A stretch of DNA of 64,000 nt from Bacteroidia bacterium (GCA_016218155.1 JACREQ010000034.1:62001-126000); one strand, 5' to 3'. Counted from the first letter of the stretch, positions 27,685 to 38,116 are shown. Notes: generated by a model not told the origin, from the sequence alone. A program made the numbers and translations.

Positions 27685-30600
27685 ATGGAAAATATAATTT
27701 ACTCACTAAATCAGAAATTTAATCAGCGTAAGATCTCTAATTATTACAGACTTAGCCTGATTTCTTTTCTTTTAATAACAGCGGGCTTATTAATAAATAT
27801 TAAAACACAAGCCCAGATAGCTCCAACATTAATACCAGTTGGTGGCTTTCAAATAGATGGTGGATTACAATCTAATACACCTATATCTGGAGTTGGAGAT
27901 TGGACATTGGGAACAGGAGGGAGTTTTGTACTTAATAGTAACGGAACACCTGTTGACCCAACCAGAACACAACTTGTATATGATGATTTTAACACAAGTT
28001 CTGATATGACTTTTCAGGGAGGAAAATTTAATGATGATCCAAATACCTGGACGTGGTCATATTCAAGTGCATCAAGCAAAAACGATATTAATAATGCATT
28101 ATATCATTTGGCTGCGGATGCATCAAATAATACATGGTTAATTGTTGCAGGTGATAGATTGTCAACAAATGGTACCAGTTATATAGATTTTGAATTTTTA
28201 CAAAATACTTTAACAAGAACTGCAAATTTTGGATTTAATTCAGCTGGTACAAATAGTGGAAGAACTGTTAACGATATTGTACTTTCAATGGAGTATAGTA
28301 ATGGAGGTAGTAATGCTACTGTTCATATGTATTTTTGGAAACCAGTTGGAACAGGATACAAATATGTTGAACAAGTAATACCTGCAAATGTTGCATTTGC
28401 TATAACAAATATTAATTCGGAACCGGTTCCTTTTGGTGCTTTTGGGAATAATTCATATAGTCCCTTCCAGTTTGTTGAAGCAGCAATTAACCTTACTGCT
28501 TTTTTTGGTTATGTTGAACCTTGTTTAGGGATAAGTGTTAAAAGTATAATGGTAAAAACCAAAGCTTCTGATTCAGAAACTGCAGCTTTGGGAGATTTTG
28601 TTGGACCTATTCCTGTAAGATTAGATTTAGGTACTGCAACTATTAGTTATGATTCTCCTCTTTGTGGAGCAGGAATGTCATTTGTTAACCAAATAGGTGT
28701 TTCTGGTGGGACATATAGTTCTAGTCCAGTAGGATTAAGTATTAATTCTTTAACAGGTGAAATAAATCTTGGATCAAGTAACCCGGGAACTTATACAGTT
28801 ACATATTCATTTGTTACTAACAATTGTCCAAAGTCGGTTACTACCAATATAACAATTAACCCAATACCTTCTTCTCCTGTTTCTGCATCTGTTGACAGAA
28901 ATATTGTGTGTGCTGAAGATAACGGTAATATAATACTTTCTGCAAATGGTGGTTCGGGGTCAACACTTAATTGGTATACCGGAGGTTGTAATGGTACATT
29001 AATAGGTTCTGGCAATAATTTTTCAATACCTTCTCCTGTACAAACTACTACATATTATGCCAGCTGGGAAAATTCTTGCGGAAATTCAGGTTGTGTTCAG
29101 GTAACAGTAACTGTTTCTCCGCAACTCACTGTTTCTGCTACCGGAAGTGTGCAGGTAAGTTGTTATAACGGCAATGATGGAGTTATAACCGTATCTGTTA
29201 TTGGTGGAACAGGAAGTTATACATATTCCATAAATGGTGGACCAGTTCAGAGCTCAAATGTTTTTACAGGTTTATTGGCTGGAAGTTATATTATTAATGC
29301 ATATGATACATATGGATGTAGTGCGGCTACTAAATCTATTACAATTTTAAATCCGCCATTATTAACTGTTTCGGCTATAGGATCGTCTCAGGTTTCATGT
29401 CATAATGCAAGTGATGGGTCTTTAACTATTACTGCTGCAGGTGGAACGGGTGCATATTCATATTCTTTAAATGGTGGGCTTTCTCAGACATCAAATATTT
29501 TTTCAGGACTTACCGCCGGCACTTATAGCTACATTGTTACTGATGCAAACGGATGCGCTGCTTCATCAGCTACTCCATTGGTAATATCAAACCCTGCATT
29601 GTTAACAGTTACAGCTACTGGCTCTTCACAGGTATCATGTAATAATTCAAGCGACGCTTCTATTACAATTACTGCTACAGGCGGAACAGGCACATATTCT
29701 TATTCATTAAACGGAGGAACCTCACAGGCTTCAAATATTTTTTCAGGACTCACTGCTGGTTCTTATAGCTATATTGTTACTGATGCAAACGGATGTGTTG
29801 CTTCGTCAGTTTCTTCAATAATAATATCAAATCCTGGATTATTGACAGCGTCAGCTATATCATCTTCTCATGTTTCGTGTAATAATGCCAGTGATGGTTC
29901 AATAACAATTACTGCTTCAGGCGGAACAGGCGCATATTCTTATTCGTTAAACGGAGGAGTTTTTCAAGCTTCAAATATTTTTTCGGGACTTTCAGCAGGG
30001 TCATATAGTTATGTTGTTACTGATGCAAATGGTTGCATATTCACTTTGGTGAATTCAATTATTATTGAAAATCCGGTATTGTTGACAGCAACAGCTATAG
30101 GTTCTTCTCAGGTTTCTTGTAATAATTCTGCCGATGGATATATTACTGTAATTGCTTCAGGTGGAACAGGCATTTATTCTTATTCATTAAACGGAGGACT
30201 TGCCCAAACTTCCAATGTTTTTAATGGTCTTACAAGTGGTACATATATTATTACAGTTATGGATCAGTTTAAGTGTTCAGCGGTTACTTCGGCAATAACT
30301 ATTTCGAATCCCGAATTGCTAAAAGTATTTGCAACAGGATCATCTCAGGTGTCGTGTAATAATGTTAGTGACGGATCAATTACAGCATCAGCAACCGGAG
30401 GTACAGGGGCATATTCTTATTCAATAAACGGTGGAATTGTACAAAGCTCAAATATTTTTTCTGGTCTTTCTGCCGGTTCCTATAGTGTAGTTGTTTTTGA
30501 TGCAAACGGTTGTTCTGCTTTAGCAGGTGTACCAATTGTTATAACAAATCCCCCGTTGCTTTCTGCTTCTGCAATTGGTTCTTCACAGGTATCATGTAAT

Positions 30601-33600
30601 AATGCAAGTGATGGAATTTTAACAATAACTGCCAATGGCGGAACCGGAGCTTATTCTTATTCAATTAATGGCGGACAGGCACAAATAAGCAATGTGTTTT
30701 CCGGACTATCTTCAGGAACTTACAATTATAAAGTATATGATGCAAATGGTTGTTCTGTATCATCGGCTGTTCCTGTTATAATATCAAATCCTCCGCTTCT
30801 TTCTGCTACAGCAGTTGGATCTTCTCAGGTTTCTTGTTTTAACGCAAGCGATGGTACAATTACCGTTTCGGCTTTTGGTGGTACCGGATCGTACTCTTAT
30901 ACTTTGAATGGTGGATCTGCTCAAAGTTCAAATATTTTTTCTGGTCTATCTGCAGGTTCTTATAGTGTAATGGTTTATGATGTAAACGGCTGCCCGTCGT
31001 TAGCATGTGCACCAATTGTTATTCTAAATCCAGCTCAACTTACTGTTTCAGCTACAGGTTCTTCTCAGGTTTCTTGTTATAATTCAAGCGATGGTTCAAT
31101 AACTGCATCGGCAGTAGGTGGAACAGGAGCCTATTCATATTCATTAAACGGAGGAAATGCTCAGACCTCTAATTCTTACTCAGGGCTTTCATCAGGTACT
31201 TATAATATTGTTGTTTCAGATATTAATGGTTGTTCTGCTACTGTAGAATCTCCAATAATAATATTAAATCCTGCGTTGCTTTCTGTATCTGCTGTTGGTT
31301 CATATCAGGTATCATGTCATAATTACAATGATGGTTTATTAACTGTTTCTGCAAATGGTGGTACAGGCTTATATTCATATTCTATAAATGGTGGGAATGT
31401 TCAGGGGTCTAATGTTTTTACAGCACTACCTGCAGGCTCTTATAATTTTATTGTAGTAGACATTAATGGTTGTTCTGCCTCAGGTAGTGCTCCGGTTGTA
31501 ATAGCAAATCCAGATTTACTTACTGCTTCAGCAGTTGGTTCTGCTCAGGTATCTTGTTACAATTATAGCGATGCAGAGATAACAGTTTCTGCAGATGGTG
31601 GTACAGGTGTTTATTCATATACCTTAAATAATGGAACTCCTCAAAGTTCAAATTCGTTTTCGGGATTGCCAAATGGCTCATATTCAATAATTGTATCTGA
31701 TGTTAATGGTTGTTCAGTTTCTTTAAACAATGCAGTTTTTATTGATAATCCAAAACCTGTAACTGTATCTGCTGTAGGCTCTGCTCAAGTTTCTTGTTTT
31801 GATTCAAATGATGGGGTAATTACTGTTAGTGCTAATGGAGGTACCGGTTCATATACTTATTGGTTAAATAATGGTACTTCCCAAAGTTCTAATGTGTTTT
31901 CGGGACTATTGAGTGGCTTATATGTGATTAGTGTTACCGATCAGAATGGTTGTATGGCGGGTGTTGATGGAATTGCAATAGTTAATCCAACTCTATTAAC
32001 TGCAAATGCTGAAGGTTCTTCACAGGTTTCATGTTATAATTCAAGTGATGGAGTAATAAATGTAAACGTAACAGGTGGAACCGGATCCTATTCCTATTCA
32101 CTTAACGGTGGAACTCCTCAAAGTTCTAATGTGTTTTCAGGTTTATCAAGTGGTTCTTTTTTGATTAATGTTACAGATGAGAATGGTTGCTTAACTGGAA
32201 CTCATGTTATTAATATTAATAATCCTCCACAATTATCTTTAAGCACTGAAGGGTCATCTCAGGTATCCTGTTACAACTCCAGCGATGGACTTGTTATTGC
32301 AATAGCAACCGGAGGAACAGGTGCTTATTCATATTCACTTAATGGTGGAGTTGCACAGAGTTCAAATGAGTTTTATGGTTTATCGGGTGGTTCTTATGTA
32401 GTTAATGTTACAGACCAGAATGGTTGTTTGGCAATAGCACCTTCGATACAAATTGCAAATCCAAATGCACTTACATTAACTGCTCATGGTAGTCCTCAGG
32501 TTACATGTTACAATTCTAGTGATGGAGTAATTTCGGTAAACGCAAGTGGTGGAACGGGTGCATATTCTTATTCGCTTAATGGAGGATCTTCTCAAAGTTC
32601 AAATATTTTCTCGGGTTTGTTTAGCGGGTCATATGTTATTAATGTTACTGACCAGAATGGATGTTTAGCTGGAACTTCGTCAATTCAGATTGCAAATCCT
32701 GCTTTAATTTCTGCAAGTGCTTATGGCTCTTCTCAGGTTACTTGTAACAATTCCAATGATGGTTATATTACAGTAATTGCAATGGGTGGAACCGGTGCAT
32801 ATTCTTATTCTCTTAACGGAGGAAATTCTCAAACTTCAAATGCTTTTACAGGATTATTAAGTGGTAATTATGTGATTAATGTTACCGATGCGAATGGTTG
32901 TCAGGCAGGTTCTTCTTATTATCAAATTGCAAATCCTCCATTGTTGTCGGCAAATGCTTTTATTACTGCAAATATTTCCTGTTACAATTTAGCAAATGGT
33001 GTTATTACTGTTAACGCCAATGGTGGAACAGGATATTATTCTTACAGTTTAGATGGTGGACCTGTACAAACATCAAATGTTTTTTCAAATCAAGGTCCGG
33101 GTTCACATATAATAAGTGTTTATGATCAAAACATATGTATTGCAAATACTCAGGCAATAAGTCTTTCAAATCCGGAGTTACTAACAGCTACTTCAGTAAT
33201 TTCTGATCAGGTTTCTTGCTATAACTCAAGCGATGGTCAGATAACTGTTTCTGCAATTGGTGGGTCGGGAAGTTACTATTATTCGTTAAATGGTGGACCA
33301 TTACAAACTTCAAATGTTTTTTCTGGCCTAGCAAGTAGTTCATATGTTGTTAATGTTTATGATCAGAATAATTGTTTTGCAAGTGCACTGCCATTATCAA
33401 TTGCAAACCCTGCACTTCTTCATGCATCAGCAGTAGTTACCGAGCAGGTATCCTGTTACAATGTTTTAGATGGGGCTATTATTGTAAATGCAAATGGTGG
33501 TACAGGATCATATACCTATAGTTTAAATGGAACATTAGCTCAAAGTTCAAATCTTTTTTATGGTTTAGCAAGTGGTAATTATGAAGTTGTTGTGTACGAT

Positions 33601-34614
33601 CAGCATAATTGTATTGCCTCATCAAATCCTGTAACTATAATTAATCCGGAGCCAATAGCTGTAAATGCTAATCAGACAAATATTGGTTGTTTTGGATCAT
33701 CTGATGGCACCGTTGTAGTAAATGTTGCAGGTGGAGCTTTTCCTTATTCATATTCGTTAGACGGACAGAATTTTCAGAACTCAAATATTTTTGAAAGTTT
33801 GTCTGCCGGACCGTTTAGTGTTATAGTTAATGATGCTAAAGGATGTAATAGCAAACCTTTTGAACTTAACATTGTTCAGTTAGCTCCAGTAGAGTTTTCT
33901 TATAATGTTATTTCAGGAAATAAATGTAATGGAATAAATGATGCCGTTGTTGAAGTTCAGGTTGCGTCAGGAACTCCGCCATATACCTATGAGTTAAATA
34001 ATGGAACAGCAGTTAGCAATTCAACATTAACCGGTGTACCTGCAGGGTCAAATACTATTTCGGTATATGATTCAGAAGGTTGTTTAAGTAGTACATTATT
34101 CTCAATAGAAGAACAAAGTGCAATAAAAACAGAATTATTATCTGCAACTGATGCAAATTGTATCGGAAGAAAGGATGGATCAATAAATGTCGAAGTTACT
34201 GGTGGAACGGGTTCATATTCATATTTATGGTCAAATGGAAGTATTCAGTCTCAACTTTACGGACTTGATGCAGGTGAATATAGTTTAACAGTAACTGATG
34301 AAAATGGATGTAAAAGTTTGTTTAGTCAGGCAATTGTTCCTGGAGATGTTTCTGAAGAGATAGTTATCAGAAATGCTTTCTCGCCGAATAGTGATGGTAT
34401 AAATGATCGCTGGGAAATTGATAATATATTGTTATATCCAGATAATCAATTAACAATTATTAATCGCTGGGGTAATGAGGTGTTAACGGTTAAAGACTAT
34501 CAAAATGAATGGGATGGAAGTCAGTTAGCTGAAGGAACATACTATTATCTTTTAAAAGTTAATATGTGTGATGAGTACCGCACTTTTAACGGATATGTTA
34601 CAATTCTCAGATAA
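27685..34614 (+). CDS. Giant SprB-repeat surface protein with T9SS type B sorting domain
   Basis: Surface protein of 2309 residues. Membrane-crossing signal at about 22-42 after a long basic N-terminus, processed near KTQAQIAPT. Residues 45-310 form an N-terminal domain without a known name. Two Ig-like domains follow (about 310-400, 400-480). Then come 22 tandem SprB-type repeats of about 79 residues, each built as SSQVSCYNSSDG, GGTGAYSYSLNGG, SNxFSGL, xGSYxxxVTDxNGC and ending INP. The last 90 residues are a type B (gliding-motility-associated) sorting domain: AFSPNSDGINDRWEI, IINRWGNEV, EWDGSQLAEGTYYY. SprB is the mobile gliding adhesin of Flavobacterium, so adhesion or gliding is likely. 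First gene of the operon with PorP/SprF and PorE-like genes. Confidence 0.93.
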   Translation: MENIIYSLNQKFNQRKISNYYRLSLISFLLITAGLLINIKTQAQIAPTLIPVGGFQIDGGLQSNTPISGVGDWTLGTGGSFVLNSNGTPVDPTRTQLVYDDFNTSSDMTFQGGKFNDDPNTWTWSYSSASSKNDINNALYHLAADASNNTWLIVAGDRLSTNGTSYIDFEFLQNTLTRTANFGFNSAGTNSGRTVNDIVLSMEYSNGGSNATVHMYFWKPVGTGYKYVEQVIPANVAFAITNINSEPVPFGAFGNNSYSPFQFVEAAINLTAFFGYVEPCLGISVKSIMVKTKASDSETAALGDFVGPIPVRLDLGTATISYDSPLCGAGMSFVNQIGVSGGTYSSSPVGLSINSLTGEINLGSSNPGTYTVTYSFVTNNCPKSVTTNITINPIPSSPVSASVDRNIVCAEDNGNIILSANGGSGSTLNWYTGGCNGTLIGSGNNFSIPSPVQTTTYYASWENSCGNSGCVQVTVTVSPQLTVSATGSVQVSCYNGNDGVITVSVIGGTGSYTYSINGGPVQSSNVFTGLLAGSYIINAYDTYGCSAATKSITILNPPLLTVSAIGSSQVSCHNASDGSLTITAAGGTGAYSYSLNGGLSQTSNIFSGLTAGTYSYIVTDANGCAASSATPLVISNPALLTVTATGSSQVSCNNSSDASITITATGGTGTYSYSLNGGTSQASNIFSGLTAGSYSYIVTDANGCVASSVSSIIISNPGLLTASAISSSHVSCNNASDGSITITASGGTGAYSYSLNGGVFQASNIFSGLSAGSYSYVVTDANGCIFTLVNSIIIENPVLLTATAIGSSQVSCNNSADGYITVIASGGTGIYSYSLNGGLAQTSNVFNGLTSGTYIITVMDQFKCSAVTSAITISNPELLKVFATGSSQVSCNNVSDGSITASATGGTGAYSYSINGGIVQSSNIFSGLSAGSYSVVVFDANGCSALAGVPIVITNPPLLSASAIGSSQVSCNNASDGILTITANGGTGAYSYSINGGQAQISNVFSGLSSGTYNYKVYDANGCSVSSAVPVIISNPPLLSATAVGSSQVSCFNASDGTITVSAFGGTGSYSYTLNGGSAQSSNIFSGLSAGSYSVMVYDVNGCPSLACAPIVILNPAQLTVSATGSSQVSCYNSSDGSITASAVGGTGAYSYSLNGGNAQTSNSYSGLSSGTYNIVVSDINGCSATVESPIIILNPALLSVSAVGSYQVSCHNYNDGLLTVSANGGTGLYSYSINGGNVQGSNVFTALPAGSYNFIVVDINGCSASGSAPVVIANPDLLTASAVGSAQVSCYNYSDAEITVSADGGTGVYSYTLNNGTPQSSNSFSGLPNGSYSIIVSDVNGCSVSLNNAVFIDNPKPVTVSAVGSAQVSCFDSNDGVITVSANGGTGSYTYWLNNGTSQSSNVFSGLLSGLYVISVTDQNGCMAGVDGIAIVNPTLLTANAEGSSQVSCYNSSDGVINVNVTGGTGSYSYSLNGGTPQSSNVFSGLSSGSFLINVTDENGCLTGTHVININNPPQLSLSTEGSSQVSCYNSSDGLVIAIATGGTGAYSYSLNGGVAQSSNEFYGLSGGSYVVNVTDQNGCLAIAPSIQIANPNALTLTAHGSPQVTCYNSSDGVISVNASGGTGAYSYSLNGGSSQSSNIFSGLFSGSYVINVTDQNGCLAGTSSIQIANPALISASAYGSSQVTCNNSNDGYITVIAMGGTGAYSYSLNGGNSQTSNAFTGLLSGNYVINVTDANGCQAGSSYYQIANPPLLSANAFITANISCYNLANGVITVNANGGTGYYSYSLDGGPVQTSNVFSNQGPGSHIISVYDQNICIANTQAISLSNPELLTATSVISDQVSCYNSSDGQITVSAIGGSGSYYYSLNGGPLQTSNVFSGLASSSYVVNVYDQNNCFASALPLSIANPALLHASAVVTEQVSCYNVLDGAIIVNANGGTGSYTYSLNGTLAQSSNLFYGLASGNYEVVVYDQHNCIASSNPVTIINPEPIAVNANQTNIGCFGSSDGTVVVNVAGGAFPYSYSLDGQNFQNSNIFESLSAGPFSVIVNDAKGCNSKPFELNIVQLAPVEFSYNVISGNKCNGINDAVVEVQVASGTPPYTYELNNGTAVSNSTLTGVPAGSNTISVYDSEGCLSSTLFSIEEQSAIKTELLSATDANCIGRKDGSINVEVTGGTGSYSYLWSNGSIQSQLYGLDAGEYSLTVTDENGCKSLFSQAIVPGDVSEEIVIRNAFSPNSDGINDRWEIDNILLYPDNQLTIINRWGNEVLTVKDYQNEWDGSQLAEGTYYYLLKVNMCDEYRTFNGYVTILR
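29125..34341 (+). repeat. Array of 22 coding SprB-type repeats, period about 238 bases
   Basis: Counting the conserved Cys-containing starts from about 29149 to 34149 gives 22 units with 21 intervals, mean about 238 bases (79 codons). Units 2-16 are closest to each other; the first and the last five are more divergent (for example TANISC, QTNIGC, ATDANC). The array is coding, not an intergenic repeat. Confidence 0.85.
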
Positions 34615-34630
34615 TTTATAACAAATAAAA

Positions 34631-35593
34631 ATGAAGATCATGAAAACAATTTTATATACATTAGCCATGTTGCTGATAGCCGGATATGGTTACACACAAC
34701 AAAATGCTCAATACAACCATTATATTTTTAATCAACTTGTATTAAATCCTGCATATGCCGGAACAAAAGGAGTTGTAAATGTTAATGGGATATATTCTTC
34801 ACAATGGTCAGGATTAGATGGTGCCCCTATAAATCAGTCAATAAGTATTGAAGGTCCGCTATTTTCTAATATGGGAATAGGTTTGCATATAACAAATGAC
34901 CAGCTTGGAGCACAATCTCAAAAAGGTGTATTTGCTAGTTATGCTTATAAATTAAGATTAAGCCAGATTTTCAGATTGTCTTTTGGGATTTCTATGGGAG
35001 CATCTTATTTTACATTAAATGGAGGAATGCTTAATGAGCAATATCAAAACGATCCGGCAATTCCCGCAGGTACTGTAACTACAACCAGATTTGATTCTAA
35101 ATTTGGTGTTTTTTTATACACAAAAAAGTTTTATTCAGGATTATCGATTTCTGATTTAACTGCTGATGTTAAGAAAAGTGCTGAATTACTTGTAGCAGGT
35201 CAGGTAAAACATTATTATCTAACAGCTGGCTATGTTTTTGATTTAGGTAAAGATTTTAAATATAAGCCAAGTTTTCTTATAAAAGAAGATTTTAAAGCAC
35301 CTACAAATATTGATCTTACATCATTTTTCTTATTCAAAAACAGTTATTGGTTAGGTGCTACATTTAGAACTGGTGCAGACATTTTTAATAATAAAAGTCT
35401 CGACAAAAGTTTAAGAACCAGAGATGCTATAGTGTTGATGACAGAAGTAAATATTACAAATAAATTCAGAATAGGTTATGCGTATACTTTTTCATTAACT
35501 GCGTTAAAGGATTTTCCGGGACATGAGGTAATGCTGGGTTATTATTTTCCTCAGAAACCGCAATCCAGAATGTTAACTCCAAGATTTTTCTAA
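34631..35593 (+). CDS. PorP/SprF family type IX secretion outer-membrane protein
   Basis: Outer-membrane protein of 320 residues. Signal peptide at 1-22 (GYGYTQ). The family start is clear: QNAQYNHYIFNQLVLNPAYA, followed by SSQWSGLDGAPINQSISIEG and NMGIGLHITNDQLG. It ends in alternating strands (KFRIGYAYTFSLTALKDF, HEVMLGYYFP). PorP/SprF proteins are paired with type B T9SS cargo and needed for its delivery or attachment; SprF is needed for SprB. Here it follows the giant SprB-repeat gene after 16 bases and precedes the PorE-like gene by 11, a dedicated partner set. Confidence 0.93.
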   Translation: MKIMKTILYTLAMLLIAGYGYTQQNAQYNHYIFNQLVLNPAYAGTKGVVNVNGIYSSQWSGLDGAPINQSISIEGPLFSNMGIGLHITNDQLGAQSQKGVFASYAYKLRLSQIFRLSFGISMGASYFTLNGGMLNEQYQNDPAIPAGTVTTTRFDSKFGVFLYTKKFYSGLSISDLTADVKKSAELLVAGQVKHYYLTAGYVFDLGKDFKYKPSFLIKEDFKAPTNIDLTSFFLFKNSYWLGATFRTGADIFNNKSLDKSLRTRDAIVLMTEVNITNKFRIGYAYTFSLTALKDFPGHEVMLGYYFPQKPQSRMLTPRFF

Positions 35594-35604
35594 TAACAAA
35601 AGTC

Positions 35605-37584
35605 ATGAAAACAAAAATAAAATCCACCGTATATGTTGTTTTATTTTTCTTGCTGCTTTTTAGCGTTCAAACGTTATTTGCTCAGTCGAAACTGGAAAAG
35701 GCAAGAAAATATAAAGACAACTTTCAGTATGCTCAGGCCATTTCATTATATTCTTCAAAATTTAAATCAATTACTCCAAGAAAAGAAACTGATATAAAAG
35801 ATATAGCACATTGTTATATGATGATGAACGATTTGAATTCTGCTCAGAAATGGCTATCAAAAATTAATTCATTTACAGTGTATTCTCCCGATGAAATGCT
35901 AAATTATGCAATCTCATTAAAGTCTTCGGGTGATTATGAGAATGCGATTAACCAGTATAAAAGGTTTGAATCTTTTTTTCCGGAGAGATCTGCAAAAGTA
36001 AATGAATGGATAAAATCCTGTGAAATTGCTCAGGAGTGGATAGCAAAGCCACTTGCTTATGAAGTAATTAATGTGCAGAATCTGAATACAGAATATTCTG
36101 ATTTTGGACTTATTCCTTATAAAAACGGATTAATGTTTTCTTCAGACAGAAAACAAGAAGGTGTTGTTTATAAGCCAGAAGATTACTTTGGGTGGACTGG
36201 AAATCCTTACTTAAGATTCTTTAATATTTCTGGAATTAAAGAAGATAATACATCTTCTTTTCCTGATTTATCAGTAGGTATAAATAGTTCATTTCATAAT
36301 GGACCAGGTGTTTTTGATAGTAAAACAGGCATTATTTATTTTACTTTAACAAAGATGCAAAAGGAAAAATCGCTACCTACAAACAGTGATCCTACTAGTT
36401 GGGTTGAAGTTGCAAATCCCGATAAATATATAAACAGGTTAGAGATTTATACAGCAATTCTTAAGGACAATCATTGGGAAAATGTAACGGCATTTGAATA
36501 TAATAATTCGGATAAATACTCAGTTGGTCATCCTGCACTTTCTGTGGATGGAAATATTTTGTACTTTGCTTCTAATATGCCGGGTGGTTATGGGAACAGC
36601 GATATTTATTATTGTCGCAAATTACCCGACGGTCACTGGAGTAGCCCCAAAAATGCAGGAAACATAATAAATAGCGAAGGAAAAGAGGCCTTTCCTGTTA
36701 TAGCAAGCGATGGTGCGTTATATTTCTCAAGTGATGGATTTGGAGGTGTGGGAGGTCTTGATATTTTCAGATCAACAGGAATAGCCGATAAGTGGACAAC
36801 TCCAGAAAACATGAAATACCCGTTTAACTCACCAAGAGATGATTTTCAACCGTATTTTACCGAGCCCGATATTGCTGGTTATTTATCTTCAAATCGCGAT
36901 GGCGGAAAAGGGGAAGATGACATATATTATTTTGGCAAAAAAATTGTAATTGTTGGAACTGTAAAGACCTCGCTTTATGGCAAGTCAATTGCTTTATTAC
37001 CCGGAGCTGAAATAAAAATTGAAAATATAACAAAGAACAAAACAGATGATAAGATTTCTGATAAAGATGGTTTATTTGTAGAGAAAGCCGATTGCAATAA
37101 TAGTTATAGAATCACAGCATCAAAGAAAGGTTATTTAAAGCAGGAAAAAGAAATATCAGCAATATGCAGTGTTGTAAATGATACAGTGCATGTGGAGTTT
37201 ATTCTAGACAAGCTTCTTGAAAATAAATCGTTTGTACTTGAAAATATTTATTATGACTTTGATAAATGGGATATAAGACCAGATGCTGCGGTAGAATTAG
37301 ACAAGCTGGTTAATATTTTAAAAGAGAATCCAGAAATTGATATAGAATTAGGATCGCATACAGATTGCAGAGGAACAGATCCGTATAATAAATCGCTTTC
37401 ACAGAAAAGGGCAGAGGCTGCAGTAGGTTATATAATTTCTAAGGGAATAGTCTCAAAAAGAATTTCTGCAAAGGGATACGGGGAGTTTAAACCAAGGATT
37501 GATTGTCCCGATGGTAATTGTTCAGATACTGAACATCAGTTAAACAGAAGAACAGAATTTACAGTTACTAAAGTTCATAAATAG
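35605..37584 (+). CDS. PorE-like protein: TPR, beta-propeller, CRD and OmpA domains
   Basis: Periplasmic or outer-membrane-associated protein of 659 residues. Signal peptide at 1-27 (TLFAQS). TPR region at about 28-145; WD40/PD40-like propeller at about 155-440 (VGHPALSVDGNILYFASNMPGGYGN, FPVIASDGALYFSSDGFGG, GYLSSNRDGGKGEDDIYYF); carboxypeptidase-regulatory-like fold at about 448-535 (LPGAEIKIENITKNKTDDK); OmpA peptidoglycan-binding domain at about 540-655 (IYYDFDKWDIRP, GSHTDCRGTDPYNKSLSQKRAEA). The order equals that of PorE, which links the T9SS complex to peptidoglycan. It is the last gene of the SprB-like operon and is followed by a strong terminator. Confidence 0.9.
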   Translation: MKTKIKSTVYVVLFFLLLFSVQTLFAQSKLEKARKYKDNFQYAQAISLYSSKFKSITPRKETDIKDIAHCYMMMNDLNSAQKWLSKINSFTVYSPDEMLNYAISLKSSGDYENAINQYKRFESFFPERSAKVNEWIKSCEIAQEWIAKPLAYEVINVQNLNTEYSDFGLIPYKNGLMFSSDRKQEGVVYKPEDYFGWTGNPYLRFFNISGIKEDNTSSFPDLSVGINSSFHNGPGVFDSKTGIIYFTLTKMQKEKSLPTNSDPTSWVEVANPDKYINRLEIYTAILKDNHWENVTAFEYNNSDKYSVGHPALSVDGNILYFASNMPGGYGNSDIYYCRKLPDGHWSSPKNAGNIINSEGKEAFPVIASDGALYFSSDGFGGVGGLDIFRSTGIADKWTTPENMKYPFNSPRDDFQPYFTEPDIAGYLSSNRDGGKGEDDIYYFGKKIVIVGTVKTSLYGKSIALLPGAEIKIENITKNKTDDKISDKDGLFVEKADCNNSYRITASKKGYLKQEKEISAICSVVNDTVHVEFILDKLLENKSFVLENIYYDFDKWDIRPDAAVELDKLVNILKENPEIDIELGSHTDCRGTDPYNKSLSQKRAEAAVGYIISKGIVSKRISAKGYGEFKPRIDCPDGNCSDTEHQLNRRTEFTVTKVHK

Positions 37585-37604
37585 AAAGAAAAATTACAAA
37601 TTAT

Positions 37605-37636
37605 AAAAGAATCCGATAATAATATCGGATTCTTTT
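37605..37636 (+). terminator. Intrinsic terminator of the SprB-like/PorP/PorE-like operon
   Basis: A perfect 13-base stem (37605-37617 with 37624-37636) with a 6-base AT loop and terminal T run, 20 bases after the stop codon. Confidence 0.92.
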
Positions 37637-37666
37637 ATTTATATTATTTTGAATTATTTAATTCCT

Positions 37667-37674
37667 TATATTTG
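37667..37674 (+). promoter_or_regulatory. -7 element upstream of the small exported protein gene
   Basis: TATATTTG matches TAnnTTTG, about 30 bases after the operon terminator and 22 before the ATG at 37697. No -33 TTTG is found at the right spacing. Confidence 0.4.
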
Positions 37675-37696
37675 GTTAAAATTATATTGACCCGAT

Positions 37697-38116
37697 ATGA
37701 GTAGAATATTTTTCATGTTTATTACAACATTTTTTCTTTTTAATGTTAGTTATGCACAGTCAAATAAGACTGCTGTTACCCGAATAATTAAAAAAATAAA
37801 AAATGATGAGCTGGCGGTAGATGTTAGCGTTAAAGTTACAGCAATCGATTCTATTGATTTAACCAAATTTGCACGTTTAGTTGAAAATGTACCTGAAGGA
37901 TGTACCCTAAAAGTTGAAGATGCCTCTGGTGCAGATGCTAAAATTAAAGAGAATAAAGTTAGTTTGTTATGGGTACGTATTCCTTCAACAGATTTTCATG
38001 TTAAGTATTCTTTAACCTGCAGCGACTCCCCGGATTGTAATTTAATTACAGGGCAGTTAGATTATATTGTAACTAGAGGGGTAAAGAAGAGGATAGTTAT
38101 TGAAAATATCAAATAA
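37697..38116 (+). CDS. Small exported protein, unknown function
   Basis: Protein of 139 residues with a signal peptide at 1-21 (VSYAQSN). The rest is a compact mixed alpha/beta sequence (DELAVDVSVKVTAIDSIDLT, EGCTLKVEDASGADAKIKEN, LLWVRIPSTDFHVKYSLTC) with two cysteines in CSDSPDCN that could form a disulfide. It resembles a small Ig-like or cadherin-type beta fold, but no family is recognised. It is a separate unit after the operon terminator, 68 bases before the RDD gene. Periplasmic or surface location by inference. Confidence 0.65.
   Translation: MSRIFFMFITTFFLFNVSYAQSNKTAVTRIIKKIKNDELAVDVSVKVTAIDSIDLTKFARLVENVPEGCTLKVEDASGADAKIKENKVSLLWVRIPSTDFHVKYSLTCSDSPDCNLITGQLDYIVTRGVKKRIVIENIK

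Noticed and set aside
29125-34341. Regular repeats with the look of a CRISPR or satellite array
   Set aside because: The period of about 238 bases is a whole number of codons and the frame is open throughout; these are coding SprB repeats.
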